A stretch of DNA of 64,000 nucleotides, from contig CAYOSF010000004.1 of the NCBI GenBank assembly GCA_964406605.1, positions 62,001 through 126,000 of the forward strand. The letters run 5' to 3'. Position 1 is the stretch's first letter. Every line of letters begins with the position of its first letter. Positions 7,764-16,680 of this stretch are shown here, in pieces. Made by a program: the position numbers and the translations under genes. The notes beneath the pieces are model-generated. The model was not told where the DNA came from and made no database searches. It saw nothing but the letters and a program-made list of their open reading frames with translations. Origin of the DNA: CAYOSF01 sp964406605 (GTDB taxonomy: Bacteria; Chloroflexota; Dehalococcoidia; DSTF01; RBG-16-68-14).

Positions 7764-8815
7764 CGGGACGTCCTTTGCTGGCCCCATTGCCATCGCAGCC
7801 GAAAGGCGTAGCGTGGCCGACCGAGGAGTGGCCGGAATCCGAGCCGCCGCCCGGCGTGGACCGGGATGCGCTCAGCGCGCTGCTCGACGCGACGTTCGCC
7901 GAGCCACAGCCGCCCACGACCGCGCAGACCAACGACCTGATCGTCGTCCACCGAGGCCGCATCGTGGCGGAGCGATACGCGGCGGGGCTGGGGCCGGAGG
8001 ACCCGCAGCCGTCGTGGTCGATGGCCAAGAGCATGCTGCACGCGGCGGTAGGGACCCTGGTGCGCGAGGGGCGGCTCGACGTGAGCAAGCCGGCGGCGGT
8101 GCCGGAATGGCAGGGGGAGGGAGACCCGCGGGCCGCGATCGCCCTCGACTCGCTCCTGCACATGACCTCCGGCCTCCGGTTCTGCGAGGACTACGTGGAC
8201 GAGCAGATCTCGGACACGATCCAGATGCTCTTCCGAGGGGGCGCGGAAGACACGGCGGCGTTCGCAGCCTCCTTCCCGCTCGACCATGAGCCGGACACCG
8301 TGTTCAACTACTCGAGCGGCACCAGCAACATCATCTCGGGGATCGTCAAGCGGATCGTCGGCGCGGGAGACGAGTACCTGGCCTTCCTGCGGCGCGAGCT
8401 CTTCGACCGGATAGGGATGAGGAGCGCTGACCCCAGGTTCGACGGATCGGGTACCTGGATCGGCTCGTCCTTCTGCTTCTGCAGGCCGCGGGACTTCGCG
8501 CGCTTCGGGCTCCTCTATCTGCGGGACGGCGTGTGGGAGGGGAAGCGCGTCCTGCCGGAGGGCTGGGTTGACTACGGACGCACGCCCGCGCCCGTACAGC
8601 CCGAGGAGGAGGACGACCGGGGATACGGCGCCCACTGGTGGCTGCTCAACGACGACCTGGGGACGTTCTTCGCCAGCGGCTACTTCGGCCAGTATGTGTT
8701 CCTGGTGCCGCCGCTCGACCTGATCATCGTCCGCAACGGCAACACGCCGGAGGAGCGACGGACGCACGTGGTGGAGCTCGTACGGCGCATCACGGACTTG
8801 TTCCGCGAGGCCTGA
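7760..8815 (+). CDS. Serine hydrolase of the beta-lactamase/penicillin-binding-protein fold
   Basis: 351-residue class C beta-lactamase-like hydrolase (esterase or D-amino peptidase type). The active-site SxxK is in SWSMAKSML, and FNYSSGTSN supplies the second catalytic Tyr-Ser motif. A C-terminal GYFGQYVFLVPPLDLIIVRNG segment stands where the KTG-like strand normally is, without a clear KTG. No signal peptide is seen, so it is likely cytoplasmic. GTG at 7760 overlaps the OsmC stop by four bases, the reason for choosing this start over longer open-frame extensions. The substrate is unknown. Confidence 0.87.
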   Translation: MTGRPLLAPLPSQPKGVAWPTEEWPESEPPPGVDRDALSALLDATFAEPQPPTTAQTNDLIVVHRGRIVAERYAAGLGPEDPQPSWSMAKSMLHAAVGTLVREGRLDVSKPAAVPEWQGEGDPRAAIALDSLLHMTSGLRFCEDYVDEQISDTIQMLFRGGAEDTAAFAASFPLDHEPDTVFNYSSGTSNIISGIVKRIVGAGDEYLAFLRRELFDRIGMRSADPRFDGSGTWIGSSFCFCRPRDFARFGLLYLRDGVWEGKRVLPEGWVDYGRTPAPVQPEEEDDRGYGAHWWLLNDDLGTFFASGYFGQYVFLVPPLDLIIVRNGNTPEERRTHVVELVRRITDLFREA

Positions 8816-8979
8816 GGAGGGGTCCGGCGGGACCGCGTCGACGCCGAAGCAAGCGAGGCAAGAGGCCATCGAGGATGCTGCGTCGCGATTCCGAGGACCC
8901 TTCGCTGACGGGAGCCGACGTTCCATGTTAGACTTCTGGATTCGGAGCGGGTCGTGAAAGAACCAGCGAGGAGTGGAGC

Positions 8980-9648
8980 ATGGTAGGAGCGGAAGCAGGG
9001 AGGACGCCCCAGGATTCGGTCGACGTAAGGGGCAAGACGATCACGACCTTCATCCTGTATGAGGCGGCGACGAAACTGCAGGGGATGAAGGAAGGGGACG
9101 TGCTGGAGATACTGACCGACCCCTTCGAACCGATAGAGAACGACATCCAGGCGTGGTGCCGGATGACGGGCCACGTTCTGGCCGGCACGCAGAAGGAGCC
9201 GGACAGCGAACGGTACTACATCCAGAAGGGAGCGCCCAAGAAGGAGGGGCACAAACTGGCGATGGTCGTCTCAGATCCCGGCCTGGAGGAACTGCTGTCG
9301 CCGCTCGGATTCGCTCTCGGGGCCGCCCTGGCGGGAACGGAAGTGGCCATCTATTTCCAGGGTCCGGCCGTGAGGGTGCTGACAAAAGGCTTCAAGGCGA
9401 GACTGAAAGGCATAGGCAGGTTCTTCAGCAGCTTCGCCCAACGCGGAATGGCCGCCACGGGCCACATTCCGCCACAGGAGAAGCTCAGGCAGCTTCGGGA
9501 GCTGGGTGCGCAGTTCTACATCTGCGGTCCGTCGATGGAGCACTTCGGCGTCAAGAAGGACGAGCTCGCGTTCGACGACGTGGTCATGGCCGAATACGTG
9601 ACGCTCGTCGAGGTGATGAACGGGGCGGACACCCACATCTACGTGTAG
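8980..9648 (+). CDS. TusA-like/DsrE-like sulfur-relay fusion protein
   Basis: 222 residues. Residues about 10-85 resemble a TusA/SirA domain (DSVDVRGKTITTFILYEA, then MKEGDVLEILTD), and residues 90-222 a DsrE/DsrF-like domain (KLAMVVSDPGLEELLSPLGF to AEYVTLVEVM). The TusA CPxP cysteine that carries sulfur is absent; the segment after VRGK has no Cys. The DsrE half retains a cysteine in FYICGPSMEHFGV near where DsrE-like proteins carry one. It may therefore handle persulfide through the second domain only, or bind another ligand. GAGGAGTGGAGC precedes ATG 8980. No sulfur-oxidation genes are nearby. Confidence 0.78.
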   Translation: MVGAEAGRTPQDSVDVRGKTITTFILYEAATKLQGMKEGDVLEILTDPFEPIENDIQAWCRMTGHVLAGTQKEPDSERYYIQKGAPKKEGHKLAMVVSDPGLEELLSPLGFALGAALAGTEVAIYFQGPAVRVLTKGFKARLKGIGRFFSSFAQRGMAATGHIPPQEKLRQLRELGAQFYICGPSMEHFGVKKDELAFDDVVMAEYVTLVEVMNGADTHIYV

Positions 9649-9804
9649 CGGGCACGCCGCCCGGGCAGTACGCCCGGAGCGGAACGGACAACGTCATTCC
9701 ATCTGCTTAGGGTGGCGTCGACCGGTTGGGCGTTGGCGGTTGCGCGGGGCCGCTCTGAGAGGTGGAGCCCGACAGCGGAGGAGGAAGTGGGAGAGGAGAC
9801 CTGG

Positions 9805-10113
9805 CTAGGCAGCCTTGCCGGGGTTCTCCATGAGCAGCCGCAGGCGCGCGTCCACCGCGGACCGAGTCGCCCTAAGGGCATTGGCAGTGGGGTCGCCTCG
9901 ATCCTCGTCGGACGGTGCGTCTTGCTCAGGGTCGAGTTGATGGCTGACCGGGTCGACTACGCCGGCCGCGCTAGGTCCTGAGGCCTCTTTAGCAGGCCCG
10001 CCGCGCGCGGCGCCGGTATCCGCGCTATCGGGCTGGACTCTGTCGCGAGGCTGGCTCGCTATCGCCCAGCCGATCAGGCCGAGAACCATCCCGACGAAAG
10101 TGATCCTGCGCAT
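9805..10113 (-). CDS. Small membrane-anchored hypothetical protein
   Basis: 102 residues starting MRRITFVGMVLGLIGWAIAS, a signal or anchor helix, followed by a polar, Asp/Pro-rich region with no recognised domain. GGGGAGAG lies before the ATG at 10113. I do not recognise a family. A plus-strand open frame at 9712-9981 is judged a shadow because it lacks a ribosome site. Confidence 0.5.
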   Translation of the reverse strand: MRRITFVGMVLGLIGWAIASQPRDRVQPDSADTGAARGGPAKEASGPSAAGVVDPVSHQLDPEQDAPSDEDRGDPTANALRATRSAVDARLRLLMENPGKAA

Positions 10114-10262
10114 CGATACACTCTCCCCAATCGTACTATCGACATCTTCCGAGTGAGTCCGAACGGGCGCGGGGAAAAGGGGGTGTTGCGGCAGGGCCGG
10201 CCGTTGCGTGTGGCCTGCGGGGGAGACCGTCAGAGATGGCCGTCGGCAGGCAATCCGCCGTG

Positions 10263-10290
10263 CTGACGGGCGGCGCGCCGCTGGTATAAT
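10263..10290 (+). promoter_or_regulatory. Probable sigma-70-type promoter upstream of the methyltransferase
   Basis: A perfect TATAAT at 10285-10290 with CTGACG (four of six matches to TTGACA) 16 bases upstream. It points toward the gene starting at 10333. Confidence 0.45.
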
Positions 10291-10332
10291 CGGCGTATCC
10301 TACACCGCGGGACGGTCGAAATCCGAAACGCC

Positions 10333-11133
10333 ATGTCCAAGCTGACGACGAAGACACGTCCTTTCTCTGAGCCCGCGGTCGACCTCGAGTACTCCATCCG
10401 CGATCTGCACTTCGGTGAGGGACGAGATCACCGATTCCTGGCCGAGCGCACAGAGGAGGTTCTGGTCGAGGAGATGGCGCGCCCAGGCACGAGGGCGCTG
10501 GACGTGGGCTGCGGCACCGGGCAGCAGGCGGCACGTCTGGGAAGGCGGGGCGTGGCGGCCTGGGGGGTGGAGCCTTCACTGGAGATGCTGGACCTCAGCC
10601 GCATGCTCTACCCACCGGGCCGGGTGGTGCTCGTCCGGGGGATCGCGGAGGCGCTGCCGCTCAGGGACGGGAGCTTCGACCAGGTGGTGTGCCGCTGCGC
10701 GCTTGACCATTTCGTCAATCCGCGGGCCTTCATCCGGGAGGCCGAGCGCGTGCTGCGGCCGGACGGCCGCCTGATCATCGCGCTGAACAACTACGGCAGC
10801 CTGACCAGCCGGTTCGTCTGGCTGCTGCATCACATCGGGCGGATGCTCTACGGCCGGTCGCCGGTGGGACGCCGTCGCCTGTGGGAGCCGCCGTCCGATC
10901 ACAACTACCGGAGCGATATCTCCTTCGCGCGCGGGTTGGGCGGGAGTCGGCTGCGGCTGGAGCGGTGCTACGGCGTCTCGATGCTCTGGGGGTTCCCCGG
11001 CTGGGAACCCTTCGTGGGCGCTCTGCCCTCCGCTCTCGCGAGGGCGCTGCTCATGACGGCGGACCGGATCGCGCGGCGGACGCCGGCGGTGGCGGATATC
11101 ATCGTTACCGTCTGGCGGCCGCGAGCGGAGTGA
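10333..11133 (+). CDS. Class I SAM-dependent methyltransferase
   Basis: 266 residues, Methyltransf_11-like. Motif I LDVGCGTGQQAARL, motif II after WGVEPSLEML, and the post-I/IV segment GSFDQVVCRCALDHFVNP with ERVLRPDGRLIIALNNYGS are all present. The C-terminal third, with LLHHIGRMLYGRSPVGRRRLWEPPSDHN, is longer than in minimal family members and may bind a substrate such as a lipid or quinone precursor, but the substrate is not identifiable. It stands alone with its own promoter. Confidence 0.87.
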   Translation: MSKLTTKTRPFSEPAVDLEYSIRDLHFGEGRDHRFLAERTEEVLVEEMARPGTRALDVGCGTGQQAARLGRRGVAAWGVEPSLEMLDLSRMLYPPGRVVLVRGIAEALPLRDGSFDQVVCRCALDHFVNPRAFIREAERVLRPDGRLIIALNNYGSLTSRFVWLLHHIGRMLYGRSPVGRRRLWEPPSDHNYRSDISFARGLGGSRLRLERCYGVSMLWGFPGWEPFVGALPSALARALLMTADRIARRTPAVADIIVTVWRPRAE

Positions 11134-11221
11134 AGCCGAGAACCGTCCGGTTCGGCCGGAGAACAGGCCTCAGCCCGCCGGTCCCTGCGTTCGGCCCGGG
11201 TCGCGCCGGGGGCGGAGGCGT

Positions 11222-12163
11222 TCAGCTCCCGCCGGCCAAGAACTTGCGCGGCACCTCTCGCAGCATAACGTCGATGGTCTGATCGCTGACGCCCTCCTCG
11301 CGCAGGGCGGGCAGCGCCACCTTCGTGACGAAAAGGAAGCCGTCGGCGCTACCGGACTCCGGCTCGCCGCTTCCCGCCAGCACCGCGCCCGGAGCGTGGT
11401 CATGTCCCACCATCAGACGGTGCGCCCAGCCGCAGTCGAGGAGCGTCTTCAAGGTCGCGTTCCGCTGCTTCCAGTCCGGTCGAGGAGGACGTCCCGGGTA
11501 GCGGTCCATCGAGAGGTAAACGCCGGTATCGAGCAACGACTCCAGGTAGGCCACGTCGGTGGTGTCCGCGCTGTGGCCGATGCAGACGCGGTCCATCGGC
11601 GCGCCCTCCTCCTGGAAGATCTCCACCTGTCGCCGGCCGACCTGGTCGGGCGCCCACTGGTGCGTGCTGATTGGGCAGCCGGTGCGCTTGAGCGCTCGGG
11701 CCGCCCCGCGCAGAATGAGCTCGCCTTCCGGCGTCACCCCCTGGGTATCGTTGGCCACCTTGATGACGCCCGCCTTGATCCCGGTGTCACCGATGCCCAC
11801 TTCGATCTCGCGAACGAAGATGTCCGCGATGGCATCGGGGTCGCGCCCCAGGAACGAGCGCGGCGGATCGAGCCAGATGCCCGTGGCGACGATGACGTTC
11901 ACGCCGGAGGCCTTCGAAACCTCGGCGAAGAACTCGACGTCCCGCCCGAGATCCGGCGTGGTCAGGTCGATCACTGTGTCGATGCCGCCGGACTTGGCCT
12001 CGCTGAACTCGCGGACGATCTTCGTCTTGGTCTTCTCCCAGTCGAACAGCCACGGGTAGTGGTGGTTGTCGGCGCCCATGGACACGAGCACATGCTCGTG
12101 CGCGAGCGTGACGCCGAGGTCGGAGTCGGGTATCGGTCCCAGGGCCGTCTCTATCATTCCCAC
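11222..12163 (-). CDS. Phosphotriesterase-family metal-dependent hydrolase
   Basis: Amidohydrolase-superfamily enzyme of about 313 residues, homologous to phosphotriesterase and lactonases. The metal-site residues are visible: HxH in LAHEHVLV, the lysine expected to be carbamylated in KAGVIKVAND, histidines in CPISTHQWA and CIGHSADTTD, and the aspartate in LMVGHDHAPG. A complete set suggests an active lactonase or ester hydrolase. GTG at 12163 follows AGGAGG with six-base spacing; ATG 12157 is an alternative and ATG 12178 overlaps the Shine-Dalgarno. It is divergent from ilvD across about 290 bases. Confidence 0.9.
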   Translation of the reverse strand: MGMIETALGPIPDSDLGVTLAHEHVLVSMGADNHHYPWLFDWEKTKTKIVREFSEAKSGGIDTVIDLTTPDLGRDVEFFAEVSKASGVNVIVATGIWLDPPRSFLGRDPDAIADIFVREIEVGIGDTGIKAGVIKVANDTQGVTPEGELILRGAARALKRTGCPISTHQWAPDQVGRRQVEIFQEEGAPMDRVCIGHSADTTDVAYLESLLDTGVYLSMDRYPGRPPRPDWKQRNATLKTLLDCGWAHRLMVGHDHAPGAVLAGSGEPESGSADGFLFVTKVALPALREEGVSDQTIDVMLREVPRKFLAGGS

Positions 12164-12449
12164 GTTCTTCCTCCTCATTGGGACGGTGGTCCACCGGCGG
12201 CAGGTCTTTCAGGCGGGACCGGGCAGCCGGCGGCATTCCAGCCGCCATATCCTACCGCCGGAGCAACGGCGAGGGCCAGCGGAGAACGGTGCGCCGGCCT
12301 ACCACGAGGCGGCGAGGCTGGAGTATCCTTGCTGGTGCCCGGCAGTGCCCTCGCCCGTGTGGGCGCTTCGGGGGCAGCCGCATATCGATTCTCCGCCGCG
12401 GAATCGGGAGCGCGCCAGCGGGCCGCTCACTCGAAAGGAGCCCAATGCC

Positions 12450-14099
12450 ATGCGCAGCGACGCCGTGAAGGGACGCAGGTCCTTCTTCCTCGCCATGGGG
12501 AGGACGCGTGAGGAGATAGCCGGGCCTCTGGTAGCCGTGGTCAATTCCCAGAACGAGCTGGTCCCCGGCCACATCCATTTGAACGAGATCGCAGGCGCGG
12601 CCCGGGAGGGCGTGATCTCGGCGGGAGGCACGCCGTTCGAGTTCCCCAGCATCGCCATCTGCGACGGCCTGGCCATGGGCCACGCGGGCATGTGCTACCC
12701 GCTGGCGAGCCGCGAGCTGATCGCGGATTCGGTCGAGGCGATGATGCTGTCCCATGCCCTGGACGCGATGGTGATGGTCAGCAACTGCGACAAGATCACG
12801 CCGGGCATGATGATGGCGATGGCGCGGCTGGACGTACCGTCGATACTCGTGAGCGGCGGACCGATGCTGGCGGGCTCCTTCCACGACCGGGCCATCGACG
12901 TGAGCAATCTGGCGGACCTGGCGGGCATGGAGCAGCGGGAGGAGCTGACGGCGGACGAGCGAGAGGACTTCCTGGGGGAGGCGGCGCCCACTTGCGGCTC
13001 TTGCGCCGGCCTGTTCACAGCCAACAGCATGAACTGCATGGCGGAGGCGCTGGGGCTGGCCCTGCCGGGCAACGGCACGATCCCCGCAGTCTACGGCAGG
13101 AGGCGGGAGCTGGCCAAGTACGCGGGCCGGAGGGCGATGGAGGTGTTCGAAGAGGAGAGGACGCCGAGGAGCGTCCTTACCAGAGAGGCCTTCGAGAACG
13201 CGATCACCGTCGACATGGCGATCGGCGGCTCCTCAAACACGATCCTACACCTGATGGCCATCGCGGCCGAGGCCGGCGTGGAGCTGGACCTGGATACTTT
13301 CGACGTCATCAGCCGGCGGACGCCGCGGCTCTGCGACCTGAGCCCCGGCGGCCGGCACCACGTGGAGGACCTCTACCAGGCAGGGGGGATCCAGGCCGTG
13401 ATGAAGGAGCTGGCACCGCGGGACCTGCTGCATCTGGAGGCGATGACGCTGAGCGGGCAGACGGTAGGCGAGATCGTCGAGGGCGCGCGCATCAGGCGGC
13501 GCGACGTGATCAGGGAGATCGACGATCCGTACGACGCAGAGGGCGGCCTGGCCCTGCTCTACGGGAACCTGGCGCCGGCGGGCGCGGTGGTCAAGCAGGC
13601 GGCGGTGCGACCGGAGATGCTGAGGCACCGCGGCCCGGCCCGGGTGTTCGACATCGAGGAGGAGGCGGTGAGCGCGACCATGGGCGGCGCGATCGTGAGT
13701 GGAGACGTGGTGGTGATCCGCTACGAGGGGCCGAAGGGCGGGCCCGGCATGCGGGAGATGCTGATGGCCACTATGTCGATCGTCGCGCGGCAGCTCGACG
13801 GGGAGGTGGCGCTGATCACGGACGGCCGGTTCTCGGGCGCGACGAAGGGGGCGGCGATCGGCCACATCTCACCAGAGGCGATGGAGGGAGGGCCGCTGGC
13901 CATCGTTGAGGAGGGCGACATGATCGAATTCGACATCCCGGCCAGGACGCTCAACGTCGACCTGCCGCAATCCGAGATCGACAAGCGGCTTTCGGAGTGG
14001 TCGGCGCCTCCGCTGAAGCGGGAGGTGGCTTCCTACCTGAAGCGCTATTCGGCCCTGGTGACGTCGGCCAGCACTGGGGCAGTGCTGAGGCTGCCGTAG
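12450..14099 (+). CDS. ilvD: Dihydroxy-acid dehydratase
   Basis: Catalyses dehydration of 2,3-dihydroxy-isovalerate and -methylvalerate in valine, leucine and isoleucine synthesis. 549 residues, full length. Fe-S ligands appear in MVSNCDKITPGMMMA and in PTCGSCAGLFTANSMNCM; the Mg/substrate segment GGSSNTILHL and the C-terminal GRFSGATKGAAIGHISPEA are typical. AAAGGAG precedes the ATG at 12450, and the family start RSDAVKGRR follows at once; the open frame upstream to 12066 runs into the divergent phosphotriesterase gene and is not used. No other ilv genes are adjacent. Confidence 0.97.
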   Translation: MRSDAVKGRRSFFLAMGRTREEIAGPLVAVVNSQNELVPGHIHLNEIAGAAREGVISAGGTPFEFPSIAICDGLAMGHAGMCYPLASRELIADSVEAMMLSHALDAMVMVSNCDKITPGMMMAMARLDVPSILVSGGPMLAGSFHDRAIDVSNLADLAGMEQREELTADEREDFLGEAAPTCGSCAGLFTANSMNCMAEALGLALPGNGTIPAVYGRRRELAKYAGRRAMEVFEEERTPRSVLTREAFENAITVDMAIGGSSNTILHLMAIAAEAGVELDLDTFDVISRRTPRLCDLSPGGRHHVEDLYQAGGIQAVMKELAPRDLLHLEAMTLSGQTVGEIVEGARIRRRDVIREIDDPYDAEGGLALLYGNLAPAGAVVKQAAVRPEMLRHRGPARVFDIEEEAVSATMGGAIVSGDVVVIRYEGPKGGPGMREMLMATMSIVARQLDGEVALITDGRFSGATKGAAIGHISPEAMEGGPLAIVEEGDMIEFDIPARTLNVDLPQSEIDKRLSEWSAPPLKREVASYLKRYSALVTSASTGAVLRLP

Positions 14100-14176
14100 G
14101 GGGACGGGGCGCTGCATTGGGCATGGAATGATGGCGTCACGTGGCGGCAGAACGCTTGGGGAGTAAGGGGCCGGAC

Positions 14177-14285
14177 TGGCTCCCCGAGCAGTCCTTCCCC
14201 GGAAGGAGAACCTGCAATCCTTCCCCGGAAGGACGGTTAATCCTTCCCTGGAAGGACCCGCTCTGGCGGGTGAGCGATGGGGAAC
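14177..14285 (-). repeat. tRNA-Asn-like sequence interrupted by three 16-base hairpin units (copy 1)
   Basis: Read on the minus strand, this follows the tRNA-Asn gene at 21181-21256 from the 5' acceptor side to CCA, but three short pieces are replaced by a hairpin unit P (TCCTTCCCCGGAAGGA on the plus strand, at 14192-14207, 14218-14233 and 14241-14256, the last with one change). Order on the minus strand: AGAGCGGG, P, TTAACCG, P, TTGCAGGTTC, P, CTGCTCGGGGAGCCA. P substitutes the tRNA pieces cggctg, ctagg and gagtc. It cannot be a working tRNA because the anticodon arm and T loop are broken. Lies between ilvD and the glycosyltransferase gene. Confidence 0.8.
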
Positions 14286-14383
14286 TAGGGAGCCTGCGCT
14301 CCGGCCGTTGGGCGACTATGGTATCACGCGGCCTGTTACGCCGCGAACCACAGAACCTCTCCCCCACCGATCGCGGTCTCCAC

Positions 14384-15814
14384 CTAGCCCGCAAGACGCC
14401 CGGATTCCGATCTCAGACGGTTTGAGGGCGGGCTGGGCGAGCGGCCGTAAGCCGCGGATCCCGCGTCCCAAACGAAGACGGCGAATACTGCCGCTAAGAC
14501 GGCGATGAGCGGGTCGAGTGGGAAGTGGTAGCGCGGGAAGGTCTCGAAGTAGCTGAACAGGAGCGTCCAGCCGAGAGCGGCGACGACCACTACTAGCCCT
14601 CCCCTGTTACGGCGCACGATCACTAAGCCGAATCCTACCAACGCCGCCGCGCCCGCCACGAAGTAGAACGCATCCGCCAGGCGGCGCCAACCCCGCTCCT
14701 CCGCCGGCGTGAGCGGCTGTTCGTAGCCCGGCACGGTCGCCCCGCCCCCCGGACCCTTCTGGATCATGCGGATCCCATCGGCGTCCGTCCGGTACAGGTT
14801 TTGGAGGCGCCGCCCAACCGTGGTCGGGACCTCCCAGGGATGGGTAATCTGATAGCGGAGGCCGGTGGGCAGCGGCAACGGGTCGCCTTCGCCGATACCG
14901 ATCCCGTGCCTGTCTGGATCGAGGGAAGTCGCGATCACGTCACCCGTCCCGCTTCGGAGCGGAATGAATGCGTGGAGTTCAACCGGGTTGCGGACGGTCC
15001 AGGGCGTAAGCGCCAGTACGACGCCTAGCGCCAGGAGTGCCCCATATCGGGCGACCGTCCGCCACGGGCGTACCGTGATGGCCCAGAGCGCGAGCAGCAC
15101 TACGGCGAGGAACACACCTTCGGACCGGACCATGCCCGCCATACCGGTGAGGAGTCCGAGGACGAACACCTGCCACCACAGGGCTTCGCGGCGTTCGACC
15201 GTCCAGACGAATGCGAGGAAGAGGACTAGGAGGAAGACCATCGCGAACATGGTCTCCGTCAACACCAGAGTGGAGAAATATATCTGGCCCGGGAAGAGGG
15301 CGAGGATCAGTGCACCCAGCAGCGCGACCCGGCGATCGAAGGCTCGACGAGCGAATAGGTAGGCGAGGGCAATGGTTGCGGCGGCGAATGCGATGTTCAG
15401 CACTTTCGCGACCGTGACATGGAACCCGAACAGCTTGTAGAAGGCGGCCAGGGTTGCGGTGTAGGCGGGCGCCCAGCGAGCGGTGACACCTAGCCCGTAG
15501 GGGGAGACGTACCCCTCCCCACGGGCGAGCAAGTGCGCGACGTTGTGATACGCCACGCTGTCGTCGAAGCGGCCGTCGTTCGGGTCGACGTTGACATGAA
15601 CCACCCAGAGGATGCGCAGCACGACGGCGGCGAGGATCAACGCCGCGAACCAGGGAAGCTCCGCTCTTGTCAACATGGAGGGGTGTGCCGGCTCCCACAG
15701 CCTGCCGACGCAGTCCACGCCGGCAGCGGCGGCGCGCTCATGGGCCGGTAGTTCTACAGGTACCGGCAAGTCGAAACCGAACACTCGACCACAGGCCACG
15801 CATCGAACTTGCAT
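14384..15814 (-). CDS. Multi-pass membrane glycosyltransferase (GT-C, GT39/ArnT-like)
   Basis: 476 residues with about ten hydrophobic helices. GT-C enzymes move sugars from polyprenyl-phosphate donors to lipids or proteins on the outer face of the membrane. The first extracellular loop has the expected acidic stretch (DPNDGRFDDSVAYHNVAHLL), followed by a R-P-like WAPAYT segment and a PFPRYHFP-like motif near the end (ETFPRYHFPLDPL). The N-terminus adds a short CVACG segment with a later Cys, possibly a vestigial zinc ribbon. No glycan genes are adjacent, so the acceptor is unknown. Confidence 0.83.
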   Translation of the reverse strand: MQVRCVACGRVFGFDLPVPVELPAHERAAAAGVDCVGRLWEPAHPSMLTRAELPWFAALILAAVVLRILWVVHVNVDPNDGRFDDSVAYHNVAHLLARGEGYVSPYGLGVTARWAPAYTATLAAFYKLFGFHVTVAKVLNIAFAAATIALAYLFARRAFDRRVALLGALILALFPGQIYFSTLVLTETMFAMVFLLVLFLAFVWTVERREALWWQVFVLGLLTGMAGMVRSEGVFLAVVLLALWAITVRPWRTVARYGALLALGVVLALTPWTVRNPVELHAFIPLRSGTGDVIATSLDPDRHGIGIGEGDPLPLPTGLRYQITHPWEVPTTVGRRLQNLYRTDADGIRMIQKGPGGGATVPGYEQPLTPAEERGWRRLADAFYFVAGAAALVGFGLVIVRRNRGGLVVVVAALGWTLLFSYFETFPRYHFPLDPLIAVLAAVFAVFVWDAGSAAYGRSPSPPSNRLRSESGRLAG

Positions 15815-16602
15815 AGCAGCGCCGTCCTAACACAATCCGTGGGTGAGTGGCGGTGGCCTCCCCATCACGGTTGGAATAGTAGCACCAGGGGGCGCTTGTT
15901 GCGGAGAGGTAATCGTTCACGCGCTCGATGGACGCCGATCACGGCGGTGCCTAGGCCCTCGCTGCCCGGGTCGGGAGGTGCATGCCAACACGAAGGAAGT
16001 GACCCGTGGAGGGGAGCGTGAACGATGATAACGTCCCACAACGATTCTCTGGTGCAGCCCGAATCGTGCCGACTCCTCACGCTCTCCGTGCCTGAGGAGT
16101 TCCACGTCCCCGTCGTCTTCCCCAGCCGTCGAATACCCGGGGCGGGATCGGGCGTCATGGGCCAAATGCGGCGGCCCGACCTGTCGGTACACATCAGTCT
16201 TGGCGTGCTTTGGGCTTCGTCACGGCCCTCCTCAGCCGCTCTTTGGCACGAGCTGCTTTGCGTCTGCTACCACGAGTTCGGCCACGTAGCCACGTTCTGG
16301 GCACAAGGCTATGTCTCAGTGGGCGAGTATGTGGTTTGCGGTGATGGCTGCCGCCGGGCTGAGCGAGCAGAAGGGTTGGTCCTAATGCCGAAATCCTCGC
16401 TCCGCTCGCTCGTGATTGCCAACAATTGCGGATGCACACGCAGCACCCGTCGAATCCGTCAACTGCTCAGATCAACATTGACAACTAATGCTTGGTGTGT
16501 TGCCACCGAGACCTCCTCTGCTGACCTCAGAGCATGCTCATCTGGGGGGCTGGTGGTGGTTCAGGTGCCGAATCCGCGGGTGTTGAGTCTGGTGTTAGCT
16601 GT
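15815..16602. other. Gene-poor stretch before the tRNA-like repeat region
   Basis: About 790 bases with no convincing gene. A plus-strand open frame at 16025-16693 contains HEFGH, which resembles a zinc-protease motif, but it has no other family feature, runs into repeat copy 2 and reads as unstructured elsewhere. A minus-strand frame at 16194-16439 is rich in Arg/Lys and equally unsupported. Probably decayed or non-coding DNA. Confidence 0.4.
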
Positions 16603-16680
16603 TGGCTCCCCGAGCATCCTTCCCCGGAAGGAGAACCTGCAATCCATCCCCGGAAGGACCCGCTCTACTGGTTGGTGGGT
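16603..16680 (-). repeat. tRNA-Asn-like hairpin repeat, copy 2
   Basis: Plus-strand order: TGG (encoding CCA on the minus strand), CTCCCCGAGCA, P (16617-16632), GAACCTGCAA, P variant TCCATCCCCGGAAGGA (16643-16658), CCCGCTCT. Lacks the central CGGTTAA piece of copy 1. The stop codon of the GIY-YIG gene (16665-16667) lies within its tRNA-derived CTCTAC segment. Confidence 0.75.

Noticed and set aside
12066..12449. In-frame upstream extension of ilvD
   Set aside because: Overlaps the divergent phosphotriesterase gene start, and the family start with AAAGGAG is at 12450.
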